Below, in pieces: positions 33,998-43,554 of a DNA stretch of 64,000 bases (its first letter is position 1; the number at the start of each line of letters is the position of its first letter). Below the pieces are notes generated by a model. That model was given only the letters and a program-made list of their open reading frames with translations, did not search any database and was not told the origin of the DNA. The DNA is from Rikenellaceae bacterium (GTDB lineage: Bacteria; Bacteroidota; Bacteroidia; Bacteroidales; Rikenellaceae), in NCBI GenBank assembly GCA_009783565.1, contig WRDF01000002.1, positions 1-64,000 on the forward strand, given 5' to 3'. The translations under genes and the position numbers were made by a program.

Positions 33998-34651
33998 CTA
34001 CAACTCAGGTATATCCTCAGGCATTTCCGGCAGAGGCGTTACCGCTAAGCTATCCTGCACTATTTCGATGCTGTCGGCGCGCGGAGTGGGAGAGGCATCT
34101 ACCCACAATGTGCCGCGCGAACGGCGCACGATCCAGTCGTTGAAATCTTCGTCCGACTCGAAACCATCGCCGCGCAATACATCGCGTCCGCGAAAAAAGT
34201 GAGAATCGACGTTCGAATAGATACGTTTCGTGGCACGATTCCAGAACAGTTGCTGGGTTTCGAGCCGGTCGCCGGCAGCATTCGTCACCACTACATCACC
34301 CCATGCCTCCCATAGTTGTAGTCGCGTACGATGTATCGCATAGCTGGCGCGGAACGTTGACTCCACTCCTCCCAGCGAATCGTACTGTACGATATCCACG
34401 CCATATCTATACTCTTCATAAGGCTCAGGCGCGAATTCGTACTTCTCCATCAGCGGCGTGAAGTAGCGCGTCGTGAGCCGGCCGTTCTCGCTTTCAAGGC
34501 TCGTAATATCGTTGCCGCGCATTGTCAGTACGTTACGATCACCGGCCGGTGGCGCGGACGTGCCGCACGAGACCGCCCCGCAAAGCACAACAGCGCTCAC
34601 CATCACGGAGAGCGCTATCGATATCACACTATTATATTTCGGTTTCCTCAA
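33998..34651 (-). CDS. lptC: LPS export protein LptC
   Basis: Periplasmic, membrane-anchored part of the Lpt bridge that carries lipopolysaccharide from the inner membrane to the outer membrane. The 217-residue protein begins with a signal sequence ending in GAVSC, so Cys29 may be lipidated, as is common in Bacteroidota. The rest is the beta-jellyroll of LptC (YGVDIVQYDSLGGVESTFRASYAI; DVVVTNAAGDRLETQQLFWN; GFESDEDFNDW). The start is TTG at 34651, directly behind an in-frame stop codon; the next ATG would cut the signal peptide. The OstA-like protein at 55061 is a probable partner. Confidence 0.87.
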   Translation of the reverse strand: MRKPKYNSVISIALSVMVSAVVLCGAVSCGTSAPPAGDRNVLTMRGNDITSLESENGRLTTRYFTPLMEKYEFAPEPYEEYRYGVDIVQYDSLGGVESTFRASYAIHRTRLQLWEAWGDVVVTNAAGDRLETQQLFWNRATKRIYSNVDSHFFRGRDVLRGDGFESDEDFNDWIVRRSRGTLWVDASPTPRADSIEIVQDSLAVTPLPEMPEDIPEL

Positions 34652-34695
34652 TTATGAACTACGAGTTATATGGTAACCATAAATCATGCGCGCGG

Positions 34696-36018
34696 TTACG
34701 GCCGCCTGCGCACGGTTGTCTGTCCCGTTATCCAGCCTTCGTTGACCGTGTAGGTCGCGCCTTCGTTCAGATTCCGCATGAAGAGTTCTTCGACCGGAGG
34801 GAAGTTGGCCTGATACTGCGCGATCTGGTTACCTATATTCACAGCCGTGAAACCCAGCTGCCTGGCCTGTTGCAGATTATCGACAATGAGCCAGTGTACT
34901 GTCTGACGACGGAACGGGTCTTGTATGTTTTGTGCGGTAGCGGCGATCGATGTCGCCATGAGATAGAACGCCGTAGCATTTCGCGAATCGAGTTGCGCCG
35001 CCTGACGGGCATAATTATATGCCTGTTGATAGTTGCGGTCTTCAAGTTGTGCCGCTGCTATCGAAATCAGGATTTCGGCACGACGCGACGGATCGGTTTC
35101 ATTGCCGAGCGCCTCACGGTGGTAGCGTTGTGCCATAGCGCGGTCGCCTCGCGCGGAATAATAGCTTGCGATGAGAAGCGCCGTGTTCGGCGTAGGTTCT
35201 ACTTTATAATACAGTTCGGCAACTTTCAGATAAAACTCTGTTCCCGAACATCCGGCGCGGTTAAGCAAAGTAATAACCATTTCCAATAACCGGAGATCGT
35301 CCGGGTACTCGTCGATCTGACTGCCGTAAAGCCTCTCGATACCCTCGCAATTAGCCGCGCCACTGCGCGCAAGTATACCTTCGAACTGTCTTACCTGTTC
35401 CTCCGTGCCGACCGCCTGAATAATGGGCGTAAGCCTGTCGAATTCGGACAGAAATTCCTCCATCGAGACCAGATCGTCGCGATAGTCGGTCGCCAAAAGG
35501 TCGAAATATGTAAGCACGACCACCGGATCGGCATCTTCGCCCATCAGCTCTATTGCCTCGCGGTATTGGCGAGCCACACCTTCTCTGTCCATCGGATGGA
35601 CATTCTGGAACTCTACGGCCATCGTGCGGATGAGATCGATCCTCTGTCTCAGTTGTTCGTTATTCTGGGGCGGGAACAGCTCGATCGCCATTCTCGACAG
35701 CATTATCAGCGAGTCGAGATAGACAGCGCGTTGTTCGCGGTTCTGCGTAGCGCGCAAACGTGTGTGGTACATTCTCACGCCATGGATGTAAATACCGATA
35801 GTTCCTGTGGGTGCGTTGCGCAGCAGATTTTGGAGATAAAATGCCGCAGGCCCGTACTCCTGATTCTGAATGCGATTCCGCAGGAAATTAAATTCCATAA
35901 CGTTTTGTTGCCGTATTTCAGCCGTATCTCCCCACTCCGGGCCCCAATCCTGTTGTGCAAAAGCTTGCATCGCGAAGCCTCCTAACAGAGCTATCGAGAC
36001 TAAAAAAAACTTTTTCAT
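34696..36018 (-). CDS. Exported TPR-repeat protein
   Basis: A 440-residue periplasmic protein with a signal peptide (about residues 1-21, ending FAMQAFAQ). The body is helical with tetratricopeptide-like units, for example IASYYSARGDRAMAQRYHREAL and SIAAAQLEDRNYQQAYNYARQAAQLD. Such proteins are common between the OMP gene and lptC in Bacteroidales, where this five-gene order (coaX, OMP, TPR, lptC, CNNM) is conserved. It is likely to act as a scaffold in envelope biogenesis; the partner is unknown. Confidence 0.85.
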   Translation of the reverse strand: MKKFFLVSIALLGGFAMQAFAQQDWGPEWGDTAEIRQQNVMEFNFLRNRIQNQEYGPAAFYLQNLLRNAPTGTIGIYIHGVRMYHTRLRATQNREQRAVYLDSLIMLSRMAIELFPPQNNEQLRQRIDLIRTMAVEFQNVHPMDREGVARQYREAIELMGEDADPVVVLTYFDLLATDYRDDLVSMEEFLSEFDRLTPIIQAVGTEEQVRQFEGILARSGAANCEGIERLYGSQIDEYPDDLRLLEMVITLLNRAGCSGTEFYLKVAELYYKVEPTPNTALLIASYYSARGDRAMAQRYHREALGNETDPSRRAEILISIAAAQLEDRNYQQAYNYARQAAQLDSRNATAFYLMATSIAATAQNIQDPFRRQTVHWLIVDNLQQARQLGFTAVNIGNQIAQYQANFPPVEELFMRNLNEGATYTVNEGWITGQTTVRRRP

Positions 36019-36068
36019 GATATTTTTGGTTTTTTATTTCTTTTTTCTGCCGTCGCTCGGCGGTAACA

Positions 36069-36110
36069 GCGTAATGTTACTTATATAACGTAAATCCCGT
36101 CACATTACGC
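36069..36110. repeat. Inverted repeat upstream of the TPR gene
   Basis: GCGTAATGT (36069-36077) pairs with ACATTACGC (36102-36110). On the - strand the stem encloses a tiny frame starting ATGCGTAATGTGACG and ending after 11 codons. It lies in the 159-base gap between the OMP and TPR genes and may be an intercistronic hairpin. Confidence 0.45.
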
Positions 36111-36177
36111 ATATCCACACGTCGGTTTTATTTTTCAGGCTCTGTTGTTCATTAAAAAATGGGAATACACGTGCGCG

Positions 36178-37518
36178 CTACCGGAATTCGAACTTCTGAA
36201 ACCATCCGTCTGTGCCGAAAAGGCGCAGGCCGATCCAGACCTTGAAATAGTTTTCACGTATCAGACCTGCACGCATCGTGCCACGCTGTCCCCACTCGAA
36301 GCCCAGATCGATGTGCGACCGCAACTCCTGGCGTATGGGCATTCCGAGCCCTATGCTCACGCCAATGTCTCTTATCGCTTTATCGTTGAAGGTCATGTAG
36401 TAATCACCGTACCTCACCCCGGCGCGATAGGTATTCCGACGCCACGCACGTCTCACATCCCAACGGTCGGGCGTATACTCGAAACCGCCGCGCAGAGAGT
36501 TCACATCACGGAACTTCATGCTCACCGAGCCGCCCGCGCCGTCGATCTGCGAATCGGGGTTCAGTCCGCCCCAGCCCTGATAATTGTAATCGAGGCCTGC
36601 CGCCAGTCTCCACGTGCGGTATGACAGACCTGCCGTCAGCATCGCCGGAAGTTCGAAATTATCGGCCAGCCCGTTATTTATCGTCTGCACCATCGACAGA
36701 GAATTGACGAGCGTAGTGGAAATTTCGGGGTTGAGCCGCCCGCCAAGCGAGTACATGGCCCCGAATGTCAATTGGCGATAGTTATTGTTAATCAGATTAT
36801 ACTGCACTCCGAAGTTCCACATAATGCGAGAGATGCGCTCGGCCTGCGTCACGTGGCTGCCTACGAATCCTGCGTCGCTGGTCTGCGTCAGTATATCGGT
36901 GGAGAACGTGCGGTCGATGCGTCCGAAATAATAGATCATATCCACGCCGACCGACAGTCTTTTCAACGGCTCCCAGCCCAGAGAGAATTTTGTCTGGTTC
37001 ACGTCGCCGCCGCCGTTGTAGAGATATTTCGCGCCGATAGCGCCGCCCTCGTAAAGATGTTCGAGTACGCGCGGGTCGGTCTCATCTATTTGCGCGCGAT
37101 ATCCGACCGAGCTGAGCGGCGTGAGCGAAAATCCGAACGCGAGCTGCTCGTACAGAGGCGTCTGGAACGCCACGTCGCGGATGTTGAACGTATTGAAACT
37201 CGTCTTTTGTCCGTCCTCCGTGCGCAGGTAATGGTTGCTCCCCTCCATACCGAAGTTGAAGTGGAACGTTTTGCGCGGCGTGGCGCTCAGTGCGGCGGGA
37301 TTCGTGTAATTGATAACGCCGTTCGGTTCGATAAACCGCCGGTAGCCTGCCGTCGCCCCGCCCATAGCCCGCAGGTTCGAAGGCCCCTGAACATGGAAGT
37401 CGCCAAGTCCGTAGAACGTGAAAGGCGAAAAAGTGTTGATGCTGCTCGACTGTGCTTTCCCCGACACGGGGACGAGCGTCAGAACGAATGCTCCCAATAT
37501 GAAATTTCTAATCCTCAT
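36178..37518 (-). CDS. Outer membrane beta-barrel protein, FadL/PorV-like
   Basis: A 446-residue exported protein with a signal peptide (about residues 1-22, ending VSGKAQ). The N terminus of the mature part reads INTFSPFTFYGLGDFHVQGPSNLRAMGGATAGYR, with a NPAALSA motif, typical of the FadL/PorV-type barrels of Bacteroidota. Alternating hydrophobic and aromatic residues continue to the end (WFQKFEFR), and the terminal aromatic is usual for outer membrane barrels. It overlaps coaX by 11 bases. The cargo is unknown. Confidence 0.82.
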   Translation of the reverse strand: MRIRNFILGAFVLTLVPVSGKAQSSSINTFSPFTFYGLGDFHVQGPSNLRAMGGATAGYRRFIEPNGVINYTNPAALSATPRKTFHFNFGMEGSNHYLRTEDGQKTSFNTFNIRDVAFQTPLYEQLAFGFSLTPLSSVGYRAQIDETDPRVLEHLYEGGAIGAKYLYNGGGDVNQTKFSLGWEPLKRLSVGVDMIYYFGRIDRTFSTDILTQTSDAGFVGSHVTQAERISRIMWNFGVQYNLINNNYRQLTFGAMYSLGGRLNPEISTTLVNSLSMVQTINNGLADNFELPAMLTAGLSYRTWRLAAGLDYNYQGWGGLNPDSQIDGAGGSVSMKFRDVNSLRGGFEYTPDRWDVRRAWRRNTYRAGVRYGDYYMTFNDKAIRDIGVSIGLGMPIRQELRSHIDLGFEWGQRGTMRAGLIRENYFKVWIGLRLFGTDGWFQKFEFR

Positions 37519-38236
37519 TATGCTCCATTATACGGTTCAGACCATGCACCACAAGGTCATAAGTCACAAATATCGTGTTTTTTAATCTTTCTGCAAAGTA
37601 TTTTCCGTCGCCGCCCGTAAAAATTATTCTCAGCTCTTCGTATTCCGATTCGAGCCGCATCACGTAACCCTCTATCTCATAGAGCACTCCGTTCAGCACA
37701 CCGCTGCATATGGCCTCTTCGCTCGTCGTGCCCAGCAGCACCGTGCGGCCCGTATCTTCGCACAACGGCAGGTTCGCCGTCCGCTCGTGCAGCGATTGAA
37801 AACGCACATCGACCCCCGGAGAGATATTTCCGCCCAAGAACTCGCCTCGTTGCGTCACGAGGTCTATGGTTATCGCCGTCCCGAAATCGACGATCATAAC
37901 GTTGCTGTCGGGGTATATCGCGTTTGCGCCCACCGCAGCCGCCAGCCTGTCCGGCCCCAGCGTCTCAGGCGTGGCGTATAGATTTTTGATAGGCACTTTT
38001 TTTGTCCCGTCGAATCTCGTGTATCTCTTTACGCGTTTTTTCACCGCCTCTTCGACCTCTGCAATGTCGCGGCGCACAGACGCCAATATTACCTTGTCGA
38101 TGCCCGGATATATCTTTAACACCGCCTCTATAAATGCCCGGTCGGCACTTCGCGACTTGAACGTCTCGACCAGCACTTCTCCTTCGAACACCGCCGCCTT
38201 TATGTGCGTGTTGCCTATGTCTATCGCTAAATTCAT
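37508..38236 (-). CDS. coaX: Type III pantothenate kinase
   Basis: Phosphorylates pantothenate in the first step of coenzyme A synthesis. The 242-residue protein has the ASKHA-fold motifs of CoaX: the phosphate-binding MNLAIDIGNTHIKAAVFE at the N terminus, GPDRLAAAVGA, VDFGTAITIDLV, FLGGNISPGVDVRFQSLHERTANLP and IFTGGDGKYFAE. It overlaps the OMP gene by 11 bases and lies 14 bases behind mfd, so it belongs to the same - strand transcript. Confidence 0.95.
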   Translation of the reverse strand: MNLAIDIGNTHIKAAVFEGEVLVETFKSRSADRAFIEAVLKIYPGIDKVILASVRRDIAEVEEAVKKRVKRYTRFDGTKKVPIKNLYATPETLGPDRLAAAVGANAIYPDSNVMIVDFGTAITIDLVTQRGEFLGGNISPGVDVRFQSLHERTANLPLCEDTGRTVLLGTTSEEAICSGVLNGVLYEIEGYVMRLESEYEELRIIFTGGDGKYFAERLKNTIFVTYDLVVHGLNRIMEHNED

Positions 38237-38250
38237 ACTCTTTAAATATT

Positions 38251-41200
38251 TTATGACAGTTCATATAACTTTTCCAATACCTCATACGCTTCCCGCGTGT
38301 TTGCCACTCCGCGCACGGTCAGTCCCAGCTGGCTGTCCCGCTGTTTGAGTACAAATTTAGCAGGATTTTCCGTCACATAACGCAGAATGGCCATAAATCG
38401 CGCACTTTTATAGTATGCCGACGCACTGTCGCCGACGAACCGCAGGATCATCAGCCCGTTTTTCACCTTCGCGCGTTCGAATCCGATCGCCATCATCACG
38501 CGCCTCATGCGAATGACGTTGAGCAATTCTTCGACCGGCGCAGGCGGCACGCCGAAACGGTCGGTGAGCCGTGCGGAGAACTCTTGCAGCGCATGCTCCT
38601 CAGTGATGTTGTCCAGCTCGCGGTAGAGCTTTATCTTCTCGGCCGCGCTGCCCACGTAGTCGTCAGGCAGCAGCGCTTCGGTGTCGATTTCGATATGGGC
38701 GTCGGACAGGAAGCGCGTTTCGTTCTCGCTTGCTGCCGCGTTTTGGGAGACGGCTCTTTGCGAGGCAGTATCTTTTTCCACATGCTCGTTGTCCACAAGC
38801 CCCTCTGCCCTCAGCTCGTCCATCGCCTCGTCGAGGATTTTCTGATAGGTCTCGAACCCTATGTCGGCGATAAAGCCGCTCTGCTCTGCACCGAGCAGGT
38901 TGCCCGCGCCGCGTATGTCAAGGTCCTGCATGGCGATATTGAATCCCGCGCCGAGATCGGAAAATTCCTCGATGGCGCGCAGTCGCCGCCGCGCGTTGTC
39001 GGCGAGCATCTCGTCGGGCGGCGTGAACAGATAGCAGAACGCCTTGCGGTTGCTCCGTCCCACACGTCCGCGCAGCTGATGCAAATCCGAAAGCCCGAAG
39101 CAATGAGCGTTGTTTATTATAATGGTGTTGGCGTTGGGAATGTCGATGCCGTTCTCGATGATCGTAGTGGCCACCAGCACGTCGTACTCGCCGTAGATGA
39201 AGTCCATCACGCGGCGTTCCATCTCCGTAGGGTCGAGTTGGCCATGAGCCGCGACGGTGCGCGCTTTCGGCACAAGGCGCTGTATTATCCCCTCGATGCG
39301 CCCGATGTCCTTCACGCGGTTATGCACGAAGTAAACCTGCCCGTGCCGCGCGAGTTCGTATTCGATCGCCTCCTTGATTATCTCTTCGTCGAACAGGTGG
39401 CTCTCGGTCTGAATGGGGTAGCGGTTCGGCGGCGGGGTGGTGATGACCGACAGGTCGCGCGAACCCATCAGCGAGAATTGCAGCGTACGCGGAATGGGCG
39501 TGGCGGTGAGTGTCAGCGTGTCTACTTCCGCGCTCATCTGGCGCAATTTTTCTTTGGCCGAGACGCCGAACTTCTGTTCTTCGTCTATCACGAGCAGCCC
39601 CAAGTCCTTGAATTTCACGTCTTTGCCCAGAATCTTGTGCGTGCCTATCAGAATATCTATGCGTCCTGCGGCGAGTTCTTCGAGAATGTGTCGCGTCTCT
39701 TTGGCCGATTTTGCGCGGCTCAGGTGCTCGATACGCACGGGAAAATCGCGCAGGCGGTCGTTGAACGTGCGGTAATGTTGCAGCGAGAGGATCGTGGTCG
39801 GCACTAATACCGCCACCTGCTTGCCATCGCTCACCGCCTTGAATGCCGCGCGCATCGCCACTTCTGTTTTGCCGAAGCCCACGTCGCCGCACACCAGCCG
39901 ATCCATCGGGCGCGGACTTTCCATATCGGCCTTCACGGCCTCCGTAGCTTTCTGCTGGTCGGGCGTATCCTCGTAGATGAACGATGCCTCCAACTCGTGC
40001 TGCATGTAGGTGTCGGGCGCGAAGGCGTGGCCCGGTGTGGCCTTGCGGCGCGAGTATAGCGCAATGAGTTCGCGCGCGATGTCCTTCACCGCCTTTTTAG
40101 TGGCGGTTTTCATGCGCTGCCACGCGCCCGACCCCAGCTTGTAGATTTTCGGCGGCTCGGCATCACGATCCTTGTAGCGCGCAATGCGGTGCAGGGCGTG
40201 GACATTCACGAACAGCACATCGTTATCGCGGTAGACGAGTTTCACGGCCTCCTGCACCTTGCCGTTCTCGGTCGTCTTCACCAACCCGCCGAACCGTCCC
40301 ACGCCATGGTCGATATGCACCACATAGTCGCCCGTTTTGAGCGTGTTCAGCTCGGCGATGGTGAGCGCCTCGCTGCGGTCGATCTCCTTGTTGAGTCGGT
40401 AGCGGTGATAGCGGTCGAAGATCTGGTGGTCGGTGTAAACGGCCGCGCGCATCGGATGGCTCACAAACCCCTCGTGGAGCGTCGCAGCAACGGGCGTGAA
40501 CGTCGCGTCTCGCTGACCCGTAGAGTCGAGAATATTGCGCAGACGCTCGATCTGCGCCTTGTTTTCAGAAAGGATATATGTAGTGTAACCGCGCTCGGCA
40601 TTGGCGCGGATGTCGGCCCCCAGCAGGTCGAACTGCTTGTTGAACGCGGGCTGTGGCGCGGTGTCGAAGTTTATCGCCGCTTCAGCCTGCCGCTCTTTCG
40701 CTGTCGCGGTGCGCAGGATAAAACGGTCGCCCTCCGTGTGTGCAAGGAAAGTTTTGCCGCCGATTACAAGGTTATCCACTTCGCCGCCGTCCTTGATTAT
40801 CTGGGTGCGGATTGCCGCGAAACGTTTCAGCGTGTGGTCGAGGTCGTCGATCCAGTATGCCGCCCGCCCCGTGAATTCGGGCAGCGAGACGCGCACGCTC
40901 GCCGAATCTTTCAGGTTCGGCACGATTTCCGCTCGTTCCAACCGCTCGACCGACAACTGCGACGCAACGTCGAATGCGCGCACCGACTCCACCTCGTCGC
41001 CGAAAAAATCGAGGCGGAACGGCCGGTTCTCCGCAAACGAAAAAACGTCCAGAATCCCTCCGCGAACGGCATACTGCCCCGGTTCATGCACAAAATCGAC
41101 GCGCTCGAAACCATATTCCTGCAACGCCTGCTCGACGAACGCCTGTCCCACGCGCTCGCCCACAGCCACCGTAACAGTGCTTTTTTGCAACTCTGCGAGT

Positions 41201-41610
41201 TCGACGACCTTCTCCGCCAGCGCCTCGGGGTAGGTGCATATAATAAGGTATCCGTCGGGCTTTGCGCGGAACGCCCTAACGGCATTGAGCGCCGCTGTCC
41301 GTTGCACGATTCCCGACGCATCCTGCCGTCCGTACTGTATTGATCGCTTATAGCCCGTCGGCAGGAACATCACCCGCCCGGCATCCAGCAACTGATAGAA
41401 ATCGTTGCACAGATACGCCGCAGCGTCCCGGTCTTCCGCGACGAAAATGTGGATTCCATCCGCATCACGCACCGTTTCAGCCGCGACCAACGCGTACGAC
41501 GACCCCGCCAGAGCGTCCAACTCCAACGTGCCATGTTTCGTCCACGCTTTTTGCAGGTCGGCAAAAGCTCCCTGCGAGCGTAATAGTTCTATGATTTTAC
41601 CGGTGAGCAT
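38251..41610 (-). CDS. mfd: Transcription-repair coupling factor
   Basis: ATP-driven translocase that removes RNA polymerase stalled at DNA damage and recruits UvrA. From the start MLTGKIIELLRSQ it has 1119 residues, the usual length; a longer frame runs into hairpin repeats. In order are the UvrB-homology part (GGILDVFSFAENRPFRLDFFGDEV), the polymerase-interacting domain (GDYVVHIDHGVGRF), the helicase with GDVGFGKTEVAMRAAF, DEEQKFGV (Walker B DEEQ), TATPIPRTLQ and QLRGRVGRS, and the C-terminal TRCF domain. All helicase motifs are intact. Confidence 0.96.
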   Translation of the reverse strand: MLTGKIIELLRSQGAFADLQKAWTKHGTLELDALAGSSYALVAAETVRDADGIHIFVAEDRDAAAYLCNDFYQLLDAGRVMFLPTGYKRSIQYGRQDASGIVQRTAALNAVRAFRAKPDGYLIICTYPEALAEKVVELAELQKSTVTVAVGERVGQAFVEQALQEYGFERVDFVHEPGQYAVRGGILDVFSFAENRPFRLDFFGDEVESVRAFDVASQLSVERLERAEIVPNLKDSASVRVSLPEFTGRAAYWIDDLDHTLKRFAAIRTQIIKDGGEVDNLVIGGKTFLAHTEGDRFILRTATAKERQAEAAINFDTAPQPAFNKQFDLLGADIRANAERGYTTYILSENKAQIERLRNILDSTGQRDATFTPVAATLHEGFVSHPMRAAVYTDHQIFDRYHRYRLNKEIDRSEALTIAELNTLKTGDYVVHIDHGVGRFGGLVKTTENGKVQEAVKLVYRDNDVLFVNVHALHRIARYKDRDAEPPKIYKLGSGAWQRMKTATKKAVKDIARELIALYSRRKATPGHAFAPDTYMQHELEASFIYEDTPDQQKATEAVKADMESPRPMDRLVCGDVGFGKTEVAMRAAFKAVSDGKQVAVLVPTTILSLQHYRTFNDRLRDFPVRIEHLSRAKSAKETRHILEELAAGRIDILIGTHKILGKDVKFKDLGLLVIDEEQKFGVSAKEKLRQMSAEVDTLTLTATPIPRTLQFSLMGSRDLSVITTPPPNRYPIQTESHLFDEEIIKEAIEYELARHGQVYFVHNRVKDIGRIEGIIQRLVPKARTVAAHGQLDPTEMERRVMDFIYGEYDVLVATTIIENGIDIPNANTIIINNAHCFGLSDLHQLRGRVGRSNRKAFCYLFTPPDEMLADNARRRLRAIEEFSDLGAGFNIAMQDLDIRGAGNLLGAEQSGFIADIGFETYQKILDEAMDELRAEGLVDNEHVEKDTASQRAVSQNAAASENETRFLSDAHIEIDTEALLPDDYVGSAAEKIKLYRELDNITEEHALQEFSARLTDRFGVPPAPVEELLNVIRMRRVMMAIGFERAKVKNGLMILRFVGDSASAYYKSARFMAILRYVTENPAKFVLKQRDSQLGLTVRGVANTREAYEVLEKLYELS

Positions 41611-41638
41611 ATTTGTGAAAACAGACTCCGAAAAATAT

Positions 41639-41693
41639 GGGCTTTCGCAGTAAGCGAAAGCCCGCGTCACGCCGCCCCACACGGCGGCGTGAC
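41639..41693. repeat. Double hairpin element (GGGCTTTCGC type)
   Basis: GGGCTTTCGC (41639-41648) pairs with GCGAAAGCCC (41654-41663), and GTCACGCCGCC (41666-41676) pairs with GGCGGCGTGAC (41683-41693). It is the counterpart of the element at 5056-5110. It lies between rng and mfd on the - strand and is a probable terminator for rng. Confidence 0.85.
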
Positions 41694-41710
41694 ATGCTTT
41701 GTCGCAGACC

Positions 41711-43258
41711 TTAATGCAATTCTCTGTTTTCTCTGTCGAAGAACCTCGTTTCGACCAGGCCTGTCGATTGGTCGGTAGTGATGCGGATGCGGCAGCGATA
41801 CTTCATCATCCAGCGCAGACGGCGCGACGGAAAGCCCTGGCGAAGGTATGCCGCCACATAAGGACTGACCCTAAGCTTGATAAACCGCAGCCCCTTCTCC
41901 CCGACGTAATATGCCACGCGGCTCTCTATCTGCCGGTCGAGCATCACCGTGGGCGATATGACCCCCGTGCCGTTGCACGACGGACAGACTTCCGTTACCT
42001 CAGGAATAGCTTCCGGACGCACCCTCTGGCGCGTGATCTGCATCAGACCGAATTTCGAGACGGGCAGTATCGTATGCTTAGCACGGTCGGTCGCCATCGC
42101 TTTTCGCATCGCGTCGTGCAGCGCCTGGCGGTTCTCGGCTTTGTGCAGGTCGATAAAGTCGATCACTATGATGCCGCCCATGTCGCGCAGACGCAGCTGC
42201 CGCGAGATCTCGGCCGCCGCGGCGAGGTTCACCTCCATCACCGTGCTCTCCTGATCGTTATCGCCCTTGGCGCGGTTGCCGCTATTGACATCCACGACGT
42301 GCATCGCCTCCGTGTGCTCTACGATAAGATATGCGCCCTTTTTCAGCGACACATACTTGGCGAACAGCCCTTTGATCTGCTTCGAGATGTCGTAGTTATC
42401 GAAGATCGGCATCTTGCCGCGATACAGCTTCACGATCTTCTCCTTCTCCGGAGCAATCGTCCGGATATACTCGCGGATTTCCTCGTACAAATTCTTGTCG
42501 TCCACTACGATCGCGCTGAACGAGCCATTCAGCAGGTCGCGGATGATCGACGTGGCGCGGTTCATCTCACTGAGCAGCTGCATCGGCGGTTGTGCCCCGC
42601 GCAGCTTCGCCAGAGCGCTTTCCCAGCGCTCGACCTGCGTCGTTATATCGCTTTCGAGATCGGCGTCGCTCTTGCCCATAGCCGCCGTGCGGATTATCAC
42701 CCCGTAGTTGCGCGGCAATACCTTATCGACGATTTTTTTCAGTCGCTTCTTCTCCTCGTTCGAACGGATTTTTTGCGAAATGCTCACCTTGTTCGAGAAC
42801 GGCAGCAGCACCACATGTCTGCCGGGCAGCGAAATATCGGATGTGAGACGCGGCCCCTTGGTCGAGATTGCCTCCTTAGCGATTTGCACCACTATCGGTT
42901 GCCCGCTCTGTATAAAATCCGAAATCTTACCTTTTTTCTCTATTGGCTGGTCGAGTTTCAGGTTCTCGAACTTGGGCGGTTGTTTTTTGTTCGCCGTGAG
43001 CTGTTCCGTCAGCCTGTGCAGCGTAGTGAACTGCGGTCCCAGATCGAAATAGTGTATAAACGCGTCTTTCTCGTGTCCCACGTTTACGAACGCGGCATTC
43101 AGTCCCGGCATGATCTTCTTGACCTTGCCGAGATATATGTCTCCGACGGCGAACCCCGTTTTGCACTTCTCCTTGTTCAGCTCGACAAGCACCTTGTCTT
43201 CCAGAAGCGCAATCGTTATCTCGTTCGACGTTACGTTGATTATCAGTTCCTTATTCAT
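41711..43258 (-). CDS. rng: Ribonuclease G/E family endoribonuclease
   Basis: Single-strand endoribonuclease acting in rRNA 5' end processing and mRNA turnover. The 515-residue length fits RNase G, with no long RNase E-type C-terminal scaffold. The S1 domain is near residues 38-125 (VGDIYLGKVKKIMPGLNAAFVNVG). The catalytic DNase I-like domain has the metal ligands in HVVDVNSG and IIVIDFIDLHKAENRQAL. The zinc-link CPSCNGTG is at about residue 405. It stands next to the HU and mS38-like genes, an arrangement common in Bacteroidota. Confidence 0.94.
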   Translation of the reverse strand: MNKELIINVTSNEITIALLEDKVLVELNKEKCKTGFAVGDIYLGKVKKIMPGLNAAFVNVGHEKDAFIHYFDLGPQFTTLHRLTEQLTANKKQPPKFENLKLDQPIEKKGKISDFIQSGQPIVVQIAKEAISTKGPRLTSDISLPGRHVVLLPFSNKVSISQKIRSNEEKKRLKKIVDKVLPRNYGVIIRTAAMGKSDADLESDITTQVERWESALAKLRGAQPPMQLLSEMNRATSIIRDLLNGSFSAIVVDDKNLYEEIREYIRTIAPEKEKIVKLYRGKMPIFDNYDISKQIKGLFAKYVSLKKGAYLIVEHTEAMHVVDVNSGNRAKGDNDQESTVMEVNLAAAAEISRQLRLRDMGGIIVIDFIDLHKAENRQALHDAMRKAMATDRAKHTILPVSKFGLMQITRQRVRPEAIPEVTEVCPSCNGTGVISPTVMLDRQIESRVAYYVGEKGLRFIKLRVSPYVAAYLRQGFPSRRLRWMMKYRCRIRITTDQSTGLVETRFFDRENRELH

Positions 43259-43284
43259 ATCCTATCCTAATGGATAATAACGTA

Positions 43285-43323
43285 AATAAACCTAAGAAAC
43301 GCATACCGCTCCTTAGGTTTATT
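43285..43323. terminator. Hairpin between the mS38-like gene and rng
   Basis: AATAAACCTAAG (43285-43296) pairs with CTTAGGTTTATT (43312-43323). On the - strand it lies after the mS38-like gene and 27 bases before the rng start, so it could end the first transcript or act in the rng leader. Confidence 0.6.
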
Positions 43324-43355
43324 CGTTAGGGCCTGTTCACGCGAATTTGTGTCAT

Positions 43356-43385
43356 CCGGCAGGCTGGAAAACACACGCGTGTGTG
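43356..43385 (-). repeat. CACGCG/CCTGCCGG box, reverse orientation
   Basis: CCGGCAGGCTGGAAAACACA then CGCGTGTGTG on the + strand. It is in the same sense as the - strand mS38-like gene and lies 55 bases after its stop. A larger stem, CTGTTCAC (43333) against GTGAACAG (43383), encloses it. Confidence 0.87.
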
Positions 43386-43440
43386 AACAGACTCCGGCTC
43401 AGAGCAAACCCTGTCTATTTTCACAGCAGCGCGCTCCGAC

Positions 43441-43533
43441 CTATTTCTTCTTCTTGTGCCTGTTCTTGCGCAGACGTTTCTTGCGTTTGTGTGTAGACAT
43501 TTTGTGCCTCTTCCTCTTCTTACCGCTTGGCAT
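43441..43533 (-). CDS. mS38-like (AURKAIP1/COX24 domain) small ribosomal protein
   Basis: A 30-residue, extremely basic peptide: MPSGKKRKRHKMSTHKRKKR followed by LRKNRHKKKK. It matches the short AURKAIP1/COX24-domain proteins (mitochondrial mS38) that are found in Bacteroidota and are believed to be part of the small ribosomal subunit. It starts 21 bases after the HU gene stop and is probably co-transcribed with it. It is too short for most gene callers, but the KRKKRLRKNRHKK core is diagnostic. Confidence 0.85.
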   Translation of the reverse strand: MPSGKKRKRHKMSTHKRKKRLRKNRHKKKK

Positions 43534-43554
43534 AACTTTGTGTTTTTATTGTGA

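Noticed and set aside
38584..39807. Open frame of 407 codons on + opposite mfd
   Set aside because: The - strand encodes all Mfd helicase motifs here. The + frame shows no domain.
41611..41682. Upstream extension of mfd
   Set aside because: The added residues are translated from hairpin repeat sequence, and the ATG at 41610 gives a normal N terminus.
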